This document shows positions 15,747 to 21,861 of a stretch of 21,861 nucleotides of DNA, piece by piece. Every line of letters starts with the position of its first letter. Position 1 is the stretch's first letter. A program made the translations under genes and the position numbers. The notes under the pieces are model-generated. The model made no database searches. It was not told the origin of the DNA and saw only the letters and a list, made by a program, of their open reading frames with translations. Where the stretch lies: NCBI GenBank assembly GCA_946480055.1, contig CAMLID010000054.1, positions 1 through 21,861 of the forward strand. Direction: 5' to 3'. The DNA is from an uncultured Lysobacter sp. GTDB taxonomy: Bacteria; Pseudomonadota; Gammaproteobacteria; Xanthomonadales; Xanthomonadaceae.

Positions 15747-17606
15747 TCAGGTCGGTTTTGGCAACTCGACCCGCACCTGCAACCCGCCCTGCACGCCCGG
15801 CGCGAGCGCGATGTCGCCGCCGTGGCCGCGGATCACGCTGCGCGCGATCGACAGGCCCAGGCCGGAACCGCCGGCATGACGGGCACGCGCTTCGTCCAGG
15901 CGCCGGAACGGCGCGAACGCATGCTCGTACTGCTCCGGCGCGATGCCGGGACCGGCATCGATCACCGTTATCCGCAAGGCCGATTCGGTTTCCTGCAGCG
16001 ACACCCGCACGCGGTCGCCGTAACGCCAGCCGTTGTCGATCAGGTTGGCGAAGGCGCGCCGCATCGCGATCGGCTGGCACGGCAGATAGGCGTGATCGGG
16101 ACCGTCGTAGAGCGCGTCGCCGCCGGCGTCGGCGACGTCGTCGCAGAGGCTGATCAGCAGCGAAGCCAGGTCGACCGTCTGGTGCGGCTCCAGGCTGGCG
16201 TCCTCGCCGGCGAAGGCCAGGCAGCCGGAGATCATGGTTTCCATCTGCGCGATCTCGCCCAGCAGACGTTCGCGATGGGCGTCGTCGACATACTCGGCAA
16301 ACAAGCGCATGCGCGTGAGCGGCGTGCGCAGGTCGTGCGAGATCGCGGCCAGCTGCTGGGTTCGGTCGTCGACGAAACGCTTGAGCCGCACCTGCATCTC
16401 GTTGAACTTGTGCGCGATCGCGGCGTATTCGGGGATGGTCATGCCCTCGATCGGCGTCGGCTCGCGCTCGCGACCCAGGCGCTCGGCGGCCTGCGACAAC
16501 TTGGTCAAGGGTTGCAGGAAGCTGCGCGCGGTCCATACCGACAGGCCGGCGACCGCAACGATCAGCAAGGCCATGCCGCTGAGCTTGAACAGATGCTGCA
16601 GCCAGCGCGGACTCGGTCGCCCGGGACTGGCCAGCAGCCAGTCGCCGTCGGGCAGCTCGATGGCGACCGACATGCGCGGCAGCGCCGCGTCCCCGCGCAG
16701 CCCTTCCAGGAAGGCCGGACCGACGCCCGAGCCCAGCATCATGCCGATCCGGCCCAGCGGCGAGACCGCTGTCCGCGCTACGGGCGGAGCACGAACCGCC
16801 ACCTCGTGCATCGGCGAGGGGTCCATCGCCTCGCCGCGCACCACCATCATCTGCGGCGCGCCCTCGGGCGGCGGCGGCATGGCCCAGGGAGCGCTCGGCG
16901 CAGTGTCTTCAGTCGATACCACCGCGATCACGCCCGCAGGCGGCGGTGCGGCCGCGATCAGGCCCGACGGAAGAGCGACCGGCATCGGCGGCTCAGTCAT
17001 GCCCGCGTCGTTCGCAAAGGTCCCGGTGTTCTCCGGATCCGCCGCCACCGGCGCCGGGCGCGCGAACCTGCCGGCCAACGGCAGCGCCGAGATCGACGAC
17101 ACACCGACGAACGGCCGGGCCGCGACCGACAGGATCTCGCCGCGCGCCGCGCCCAGCCGCGGCACCACGACGGTCACCTGGCGCACGCCGCGGCCGTGCT
17201 CGTCGGGCAGGTTGTTCATCGACACCGCATACGCGCCGCCGCTGGTGTCGGGGTTTTCGACCAGACGCCGACGCATGCTTTCGATCAGGCCCGACAACGG
17301 CGGACCGTGACGATCGTCGCTGGGCGGCAGCAGGGCGAACTCGACCTTGCGCGCGTGCGTCGCCTCTTCGGCGACGGCGGCGCGGCGCGCGCGCGGCAGG
17401 CCGGCGACCATACTGCGCACGTCCAGGGCCTGCTGCACCAGCGATTGTTCGTCGACCAGGGTCGGCCCGGTCGAACGCAGGGCCATGCCGATGGCGATGT
17501 CGATCAGCAGCGTCATCGCCATGGTCGACAGCACCACGATCGCGATCCGCGGCGCCAACCGCATCCGCGTCAGTGACATCCGCGACAGCGACAGGCGCGG
17601 CTTCAT
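15747..17606 (-). CDS. Sensor histidine kinase with large periplasmic Pro/Met-rich domain
   Basis: This 619-residue inner-membrane kinase phosphorylates the response regulator encoded just upstream. TM1 spans about 21-43 and TM2 about 341-359, leaving a periplasmic sensor of nearly 300 residues. A HAMP linker follows (about 360-412). The HisKA domain has phospho-acceptor H424 in AAISHDLRTPLTRMR. The HATPase_c domain shows the N box (N521 and N525 in NLIDNGWRYG), G1 (D550-G552, DAGPGI) and G2 (GGSGLGL, 579-585). Architecture is EnvZ-like. The sensor is longer than usual: residues about 182-275 hold some 21 prolines and seven methionines, with no recognised fold. The start ATG overlaps the regulator stop by 4 nt (ATGA), which indicates translational coupling. 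Confidence 0.95.
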   Translation of the reverse strand: MKPRLSLSRMSLTRMRLAPRIAIVVLSTMAMTLLIDIAIGMALRSTGPTLVDEQSLVQQALDVRSMVAGLPRARRAAVAEEATHARKVEFALLPPSDDRHGPPLSGLIESMRRRLVENPDTSGGAYAVSMNNLPDEHGRGVRQVTVVVPRLGAARGEILSVAARPFVGVSSISALPLAGRFARPAPVAADPENTGTFANDAGMTEPPMPVALPSGLIAAAPPPAGVIAVVSTEDTAPSAPWAMPPPPEGAPQMMVVRGEAMDPSPMHEVAVRAPPVARTAVSPLGRIGMMLGSGVGPAFLEGLRGDAALPRMSVAIELPDGDWLLASPGRPSPRWLQHLFKLSGMALLIVAVAGLSVWTARSFLQPLTKLSQAAERLGREREPTPIEGMTIPEYAAIAHKFNEMQVRLKRFVDDRTQQLAAISHDLRTPLTRMRLFAEYVDDAHRERLLGEIAQMETMISGCLAFAGEDASLEPHQTVDLASLLISLCDDVADAGGDALYDGPDHAYLPCQPIAMRRAFANLIDNGWRYGDRVRVSLQETESALRITVIDAGPGIAPEQYEHAFAPFRRLDEARARHAGGSGLGLSIARSVIRGHGGDIALAPGVQGGLQVRVELPKPT

Positions 17607-18352
17607 CGCGGGCGCGCCTCGCCGGCGACGCTGACGTCGGCGGCGAAGATATAGCCCTCGTTGCGCACGGTCTTGATCAGGTTCGGGCGCTGCGGACTGG
17701 CCTCGATCTTGCGCCGCAGGCGGCTGATCTGGACGTCGATGCTGCGGTCGAACGGCGTCAGCACGCGGCCCTTGACCAGGTCGATCAACTGATCGCGCGA
17801 GAGCACGCGCTGCGGGTGTTCCAGGAACGCGAGCAGCAGGTCGAACTCGCCGCTGGTGAGATCGGTCAACGCGCCCTGCGGCGACACCAGGCTGCGATGG
17901 CGGGCGTTGAGCTTCCAGCCCATGAACGCGTATTCGGAACCTCCGCGCGCGGCGCCGCGCCAGTCGGCGTCGGCGCGCCGCAACAGGGCGCGGATACGCG
18001 CCAGCAGTTCGCGCGGGTTGAACGGTTTGGCGATGTAGTCGTCGGCGCCCAGTTCCAGGCCGACCACGCGGTCGGTATCGCCGTTCATCGCGGTCAGCAG
18101 GATCACCGGCACCTGGCTGGTGCTGCGCAGCTTGCGGCACAGGGTGAAACCGTCGTCGCCGGGCATCATCACGTCCAGCAGGACCACGCTGACCGGTTCG
18201 GCGGCCATGCGCTGCGCCATGCCGACGCCGTCGCCGGCCTCGAGCACGCGCATGCCGTGGTCGCCCAGGAAGCGCGCCAGCATGGAACGGATGGTGTCGT
18301 CGTCGTCGACGACCAGGACGGTGGGCGCAGCGATGGCGGAGGCGGATCCCAT
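17603..18352 (-). CDS. OmpR-family response regulator
   Basis: From the ATG at 18352 the protein has 249 residues, the usual size for this family. The receiver domain shows the acidic pocket (DDDD, 16-19), phospho-acceptor D60 in LLDVMMP, T87 and K109 (AKPF). A winged-helix Trans_reg_C domain follows (about 150-240; LTSGEFDLLLAFLEHPQRVLSRDQLI, RSIDVQISRLRRKIE, TVRNEGYIF). Other in-frame starts are ATG at 18388 (weak AGAG upstream) and GTG at 18400. The shorter start was chosen because the direct repeat at 18393-18409 looks like a regulator binding site, and because of family length. The stop overlaps the kinase start. Target genes are unknown; autoregulation is suggested by the repeat. Confidence 0.93.
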   Translation of the reverse strand: MGSASAIAAPTVLVVDDDDTIRSMLARFLGDHGMRVLEAGDGVGMAQRMAAEPVSVVLLDVMMPGDDGFTLCRKLRSTSQVPVILLTAMNGDTDRVVGLELGADDYIAKPFNPRELLARIRALLRRADADWRGAARGGSEYAFMGWKLNARHRSLVSPQGALTDLTSGEFDLLLAFLEHPQRVLSRDQLIDLVKGRVLTPFDRSIDVQISRLRRKIEASPQRPNLIKTVRNEGYIFAADVSVAGEARPR

Positions 18353-18392
18353 GGGGCGCAGGTTAGCCGAAGGCGGGTGGCGGCCCATGCTC

Positions 18393-18409
18393 TGTAACAC
18401 AGTGAAACA
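18393..18409 (-). promoter_or_regulatory. Direct-repeat site upstream of the two-component genes
   Basis: Read on the minus strand the site is TGTTTC-N4-TGTTAC plus A: two similar half-sites 10 bp apart. OmpR/PhoB-type regulators bind tandem half-sites with this helical-turn spacing. This is a candidate autoregulatory site in the promoter shared with the divergent monooxygenase-like gene. If the regulator starts at 18388 or 18400 the site would overlap its first codons. Confidence 0.4.
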
Positions 18410-18459
18410 AAACGATGGATAGCCGAAATCGGCCGGGGGCTTGCGCTGCCTAGGATTCG

Positions 18460-19794
18460 ATGGTCGCCGCCCCCACGGTCCGAATCCCGCGCATGCCTTC
18501 GACGCTGCCGTTATCCCCTGTCCTGCGGCGCGCCGTTCCGGCCGATGCCGCCCTGCTCGCGTCCAGCGCAGTCGTGAGGGCGGCGCCGCGCAGCGCCGGT
18601 AATACCCGATTCCCGCTGCTCAGGCGCAAGGTCGCGATCGTCGGCGCCAGCCTCGGCGGCCTATGCCTGGCGCGGCTGCTGCAGCGCCAGGGGGTCGAGG
18701 TCGAGATCCACGAGGCCCGCAGCGCCAGCGATCCGGCCTGGTACCGGCGCACGCTGGCGATCGACCAGGAGCCCGCGATCAAAGCGCTGCGCTGCGCCGA
18801 ACTGGGGCCTTTGTTCGATCGCTGCTGCGAACGCGAGCGCACCTACACCCGCCTGCTCGATGCCCAGGGCAGGCGCGAACGCGACAGGGCCCTGCCCACG
18901 CGCGCCGCGCTGCAATGGCGAATCGAGTACGGCCTGCTGCGCGACCTGCTGCTGAACAGCCTGCTGCCCGGCAGCGTGCTCTGGGGCCGCCGCTTCACCT
19001 CGCTGACCAGCGCCCACGACGGCAGCCAGCACCTGAACTTCGCCAACGGCGCGCGCGCCAACGCCGACCTGGTGATCGGCGCGGACGGCGCCTGCTCGCT
19101 GCTGCGTCCGTACGCGACCGGCAGCGGGCTGCGCTATTCGGGCGTGACCCTGATCGAAACCCAGGTGCCGCTGCCGGAACTGCGCGTGCCGCGGATCGCG
19201 CTGTGGCTGGACCGCGACCGCCTGGCGGTGCGCGACCCGGACGCGGCGCTGATCGCGCAGCGCAACAGCCTTCGCGGCATGGATCTGCGCATCGCCCTGC
19301 GGGTGCCGCGCGACTGGTCGCTGCGCGGCGTGGACTGGAACGATCCGGTGCAGGCGCGTGGTCTGCTCAAGCAGCAGCTCGCACACTGGGACCCCAAATT
19401 CCTGCGCCTGATCGACGCCGCCGAACCGACCTTCGACGCGCGCCCCCTGCTGACCAGCGCCCCCGACCGCAACTGGGCCGAGCGCGGCGCGATGACCTTG
19501 CTCGGCGCCTCGGCACGGGTGGCACCGACCTTGCTGCGCGACCGCAAGGCCGGCGAGCTGCTCGACGCGCTGGAACTGGCGCAGGCGCTGACCTCGCCGC
19601 GTCATCGCGACTCGATCGCGGCCGCGCTCGCGCACTACGAGCGAAACCTGCTCGCGCGCGCGGTGCGCGAAGGCCGCGAAGCGCAACGCGTGCTCGCGGC
19701 GCTGCTGCCGCAACCCAGCGTGATCGGACAAGTGCGTTCGTGGCGCTCGATGGCGCGCTCGCTGAGCATGTTCGCGGGCCGGCTGCTGCCATGA
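18460..19794 (+). CDS. FAD-monooxygenase-like protein lacking the GD flavin motif
   Basis: This 444-residue protein has the layout of class A flavin monooxygenases (PHBH/TetX type). The Rossmann element VAIVGASLGGLCLARLL (GASLGG at 62-67) is followed by E85 at the end of the second strand. The DG motif GADGACSLLR is at 207-216. At the third motif, where the family has GDAAH and then a GQGxN loop that hold the flavin, this protein reads GASAR (349-353) followed by TLLRDRKAGELLDALELAQAL. The key aspartate and the glycine loop are gone, so flavin binding and hydroxylase activity are doubtful. About 55 residues precede the Rossmann fold, so an internal start (ATG at 18493 or GTG at 18574) is possible; no start has a good ribosome binding site. 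The gene overlaps the following winged-helix gene by 4 nt and is divergent from the two-component genes. Confidence 0.8.
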   Translation: MVAAPTVRIPRMPSTLPLSPVLRRAVPADAALLASSAVVRAAPRSAGNTRFPLLRRKVAIVGASLGGLCLARLLQRQGVEVEIHEARSASDPAWYRRTLAIDQEPAIKALRCAELGPLFDRCCERERTYTRLLDAQGRRERDRALPTRAALQWRIEYGLLRDLLLNSLLPGSVLWGRRFTSLTSAHDGSQHLNFANGARANADLVIGADGACSLLRPYATGSGLRYSGVTLIETQVPLPELRVPRIALWLDRDRLAVRDPDAALIAQRNSLRGMDLRIALRVPRDWSLRGVDWNDPVQARGLLKQQLAHWDPKFLRLIDAAEPTFDARPLLTSAPDRNWAERGAMTLLGASARVAPTLLRDRKAGELLDALELAQALTSPRHRDSIAAALAHYERNLLARAVREGREAQRVLAALLPQPSVIGQVRSWRSMARSLSMFAGRLLP

Positions 19795-20219
19795 TGAACC
19801 TCCCCGTCACCTGGCCTGCGCACGCCCTGCCCGATATCGGCGCGGCCTCGGGATCCGGCCGCAGCCGCAGCATCACCGCGCATGCGGCCGCCGCGACCGA
19901 ACGCACCGCGGCGCTGGCCTCGGTCCTCACCGACGCTTTCGGCAATCCCAAGCGCGGCCAGATCCTGTTCTACGCTGCCAGCACGCCCGGGCTCAGCATC
20001 GGCGATCTGTCCAGTCTGCTCGGCTGCAGCGTGTCGTTGGCCTCGCAGTACGTCGCGCAATTGGAGCAGCAAGGCTGGCTGGCGGTGAGCAGCGACGGTC
20101 GCCGCCGGCGCGTGCGCGTGGCCGACGAGACCCGGCGGTCGGCGATCGAGACCCTGCGCGCGATGGCGGACGAACTCGGACCGATGGCGCCGTTGCGGGC
20201 GGCGTCGGGCGGGCGCTGA
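19791..20219 (+). CDS. Winged-helix transcriptional regulator (MarR/ArsR-like)
   Basis: The 142-residue protein has a disordered, Ser/Ala-rich start (1-50) and a compact winged-helix domain (about 51-112). GNPKRGQILFYAAS is followed by the HTH LSIGDLSSLLGCSVSLASQYVAQLEQQGWL and a basic wing (SSDGRRRRVRV), then a short C-terminal helix. It resembles MarR/ArsR-type DNA-binding domains; the exact family is not certain. No metal-binding Cys-x-Cys pair is seen (only C79, in the HTH). The start overlaps the stop of the monooxygenase-like gene (ATGATGA; 19791 or 19794 could be used), which indicates coupled translation. It may regulate its own unit or the neighbouring genes (inference). Confidence 0.8.
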   Translation: MMNLPVTWPAHALPDIGAASGSGRSRSITAHAAAATERTAALASVLTDAFGNPKRGQILFYAASTPGLSIGDLSSLLGCSVSLASQYVAQLEQQGWLAVSSDGRRRRVRVADETRRSAIETLRAMADELGPMAPLRAASGGR

Positions 20220-20472
20220 ACGCACGGCGCGGCGCTCCGTGCACACCTCGCAACTGCTCGTCGGGCGCCTGGCCTTCCGCGTTCCCGCTGTCGGCCGACG
20301 GCGCCTACGCCGCGCGCGCCGAAAGAGGTAGGCTGGGTCTTCGCATACCCGGCGCCTCGCGCCAAGCCCGCACGCGAGGCGCGCGAATCGCGCCTGCGCG
20401 GAAGCCAGCAATTGCGCTGAACCCGCGGGTGCCCGAACCCGCCGCGTCGGCGGCCGATGCTGAACGCGCGAC
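20220..20472. other. Gene-free stretch after the winged-helix gene
   Basis: I see no gene. A hairpin AGGCGCG/CGCGCCT with a 5-nt loop lies at 20377-20395, and GGCGC/GCGCC at 20351-20363 can compete with its left arm. Together they may end transcription of the winged-helix gene, although there is no T tract. The rest shows no structure I can support. Confidence 0.4.
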
Positions 20473-20503
20473 TTGACCTCAAGCGCCATTGAGGTCCTAT
20501 CCT
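20473..20503 (+). promoter_or_regulatory. SoxR/MerR-type promoter and operator of the ABC exporter gene
   Basis: A -35 box TTGACC (20473-20478) and a -10-like TATCCT (20498-20503) are separated by exactly 19 bp, the stretched spacing characteristic of promoters controlled by MerR-family activators. Centred in the spacer is a perfect dyad: GACCTCAA (20475-20482), a 6-nt spacer, TTGAGGTC (20489-20496). CCTCAA-N6-TTGAGG is the form of the SoxR operator at E. coli soxS. A start about 20510 would leave a leader of roughly 20 nt before the ATG at 20531. No MerR-family gene is in the window. Confidence 0.8.
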
Positions 20504-20530
20504 CCTCGCCATTCCCCCTCCGGTTCCCGC

Positions 20531-21861
20531 ATGAATACCCCTTCGCCCGTGGAGACCGAGGTCGCGCCGGTGGCGCGCGCCGCCGGCTCACGCGACGACT
20601 TCTCCGTCGTCGCCGAGCTGCTGCCCTACCTGCGTCCCTACCTCGGTCGCATCCTGCTTGCGCTGGGCATGGTGCTGGCCGCCAAGCTGTTGAACCTGGC
20701 CGTGCCGATGGTGCTCAAACGCATCGTCGACGGCCTCAACGTCGCGCCCAGCCTGCTGGTGCTGCCGGTCGCGCTGCTGGTCGCCTACGGCGCCGCGCGC
20801 ATAGGCACCACCCTGTTCGGCGAACTGCGCCAGATCGTGTTCGCACGAGTGATGGCGCGAACCTCGCGCGAGGTCACGTTGCGGGTGTTCCGGCATCTGC
20901 ACGGCCTGAGCCTGAAGTTCCACCTCGGCCGCCGCACCGGCGGCGTGGCGCGCGACGTCGAGCGCGGCGGCACCGCGATCACCGACCTGCTGGATTGGAC
21001 CCTGTACTCGATCGTGCCGGTGGTCCTGGAAGTGACCCTGGTCACCGCGGTCCTGGTCTGGGCCTACGACTGGCGCTTCGCCGGCATCACCCTGATCACC
21101 CTGGTCGCCTACGGCGCCTGGACCTTCGCGGTGACCGAATGGCGCACCCGCTACTACCGCGCCGCGGTCGAGGCCGACACCCGCGCCAACGAACGCGCGG
21201 TGGATTCGCTGCTCAACTACGAGACCGTCAAGTACTTCAACAACGAGGCCCACGAAGCCGCGCGCTACGACGACAACTTGCGCTCGCTGGAGAACGCGCG
21301 GGTCAAGTCGACCAAGACCCTGGCCATCCTCAATCTCGGCCAGAGCGCGATCGTCGCCGTGGGCGTGACCGCGATGATGTGGCTAGCCGCGCGCGGCGTG
21401 GTCGCCGGCGAACTCACGGTCGGCGACCTGGTTCTGGTCAACGCCTACCTGCTGCAGCTGTCGGCGCCCTTGAACATGCTGGGCATGATGTACCGCGAGG
21501 TGAAGCAGTCGCTGACCAACATGGAGCGGCTGTTCGGCCTGCTCGACGAGCGTCACGACGTCCAGGACGCGCCCGGCGCGGTCGCGTTGACGCCGAGTCG
21601 GCCGCGGGTGCGATTCGAGGATGTGCGCTTCGGCTACGACCCGCGTCGCGAAATCCTGCGCGGCATCGATTTCGAGATCGCCTCCGGCGGCACGGTCGCG
21701 GTGGTCGGGCATTCGGGTTCGGGCAAGTCGACCCTGGCGCGGCTGCTGTACCGCTTCTACGACGTCGACAGCGGCCGCATCATCATCGACGGCCACGACC
21801 TGCGCGAACTGACCCAGTCCTCGCTGCGCGGCGCGATCGCGATCGTGCCGCAGGACACGGT
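20531..21861 (+). CDS. ABC exporter half-transporter, Atm1/ABCB7 type (3' end outside window)
   Basis: The first 443 residues are present and the frame runs off the window. An N-terminal transmembrane domain of six helices (about 30-340) comes first, then the nucleotide-binding domain with Walker A GHSGSGKST (393-401) and the Q-loop IVPQD at the edge. The Walker B, signature and H-loop lie beyond. RTGGVARDVERGGTAITDLLDW and NYETVKYFNNEAHE are patterns of the Atm1/ABCB7/HMT1 group, inner-membrane exporters of glutathione-linked compounds and metal-thiol complexes. Start ATG 20531 (MNTPSPVETE) has no Shine-Dalgarno sequence but follows a predicted MerR-type promoter at the right distance. That regulation fits a role in redox or metal stress (inference). 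Confidence 0.92.
   Translation, partial: MNTPSPVETEVAPVARAAGSRDDFSVVAELLPYLRPYLGRILLALGMVLAAKLLNLAVPMVLKRIVDGLNVAPSLLVLPVALLVAYGAARIGTTLFGELRQIVFARVMARTSREVTLRVFRHLHGLSLKFHLGRRTGGVARDVERGGTAITDLLDWTLYSIVPVVLEVTLVTAVLVWAYDWRFAGITLITLVAYGAWTFAVTEWRTRYYRAAVEADTRANERAVDSLLNYETVKYFNNEAHEAARYDDNLRSLENARVKSTKTLAILNLGQSAIVAVGVTAMMWLAARGVVAGELTVGDLVLVNAYLLQLSAPLNMLGMMYREVKQSLTNMERLFGLLDERHDVQDAPGAVALTPSRPRVRFEDVRFGYDPRREILRGIDFEIASGGTVAVVGHSGSGKSTLARLLYRFYDVDSGRIIIDGHDLRELTQSSLRGAIAIVPQDT

Noticed and set aside
15309..17576. Plus-strand open frame of 755 codons opposite the histidine kinase
   Set aside because: The kinase on the minus strand has every catalytic motif. The antisense translation is Arg/Gln/His-rich and has no motifs.
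17607..18140. In-frame upstream extension of the histidine kinase into the response regulator gene
   Set aside because: The extension would be an out-of-frame reading of the regulator. The ATGA overlap at 17603-17606 and the following TM1 give a clear start.
19791..20219. MerR-family regulator for the SoxR-type dyad
   Set aside because: The protein is a MarR/ArsR-like winged helix without the MerR N-terminal HTH layout or a C-terminal metal or iron-sulfur cysteine cluster, so it is not the predicted SoxR-type activator.

Overview
The window is high-GC chromosomal DNA. Its codon use, REP-like intergenic repeats and gene families (large TonB-dependent receptor, GlxA-type AraC regulators, EnvZ/OmpR-type pair) suggest a gammaproteobacterium of the Xanthomonadaceae, most likely Lysobacter or a close relative. 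The genus is inferred from sequence style, not proven. No prophage, transposase, CRISPR array or secondary-metabolite cluster is visible.

Layout from left to right. Positions 1-770 are a gene-free repeat zone: ten CGGTTG hexamers, a hairpin-rich stretch, then a 232-bp-period tandem duplication carrying six REP-like cores. Next, on the minus strand, come a TPR/SUMF1-like lipoprotein and a membrane-anchored M48 metallopeptidase, probably one operon. Divergent from them is ribonuclease D (rnd), followed by tRNA-Ala(CGC) and a strong stem-loop. After a short empty stretch lies a divergent module: an SDR oxidoreductase plus a small DUF2798 membrane protein on the minus strand, and a GlxA-type AraC regulator on the plus strand, with a perfect inverted repeat between them. 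A 536-bp gene-free gap precedes a Tat-exported multicopper oxidase, an FKBP-type lipoprotein and purU on the plus strand. These meet a convergent TonB-dependent receptor at a perfect 17-bp hairpin. An AraC-family regulator lies directly upstream of the receptor, on the same strand.

The right end holds an OmpR-type response regulator and histidine kinase (minus strand, 4-nt overlap). They are divergent from a two-gene unit made of a FAD-monooxygenase-like protein and a winged-helix regulator, also overlapping by 4 nt. The window ends inside an Atm1/ABCB7-type ABC exporter.

Two observations deserve most attention. First, the exporter is preceded by an almost ideal MerR-family/SoxR-type promoter: a perfect 8+6+8 dyad inside an exactly 19-bp spacer between -35 and -10 boxes. 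Second, the monooxygenase-like protein keeps its Rossmann and GADG motifs but has lost the conserved GD (GDAAH) flavin motif, and it is translationally coupled to a winged-helix regulator. Other points are the Pro/Met-rich sensor region of the histidine kinase, the SUMF1-like lipoprotein without catalytic cysteines, and the operator-like palindrome between the SDR and the GlxA-type regulator.
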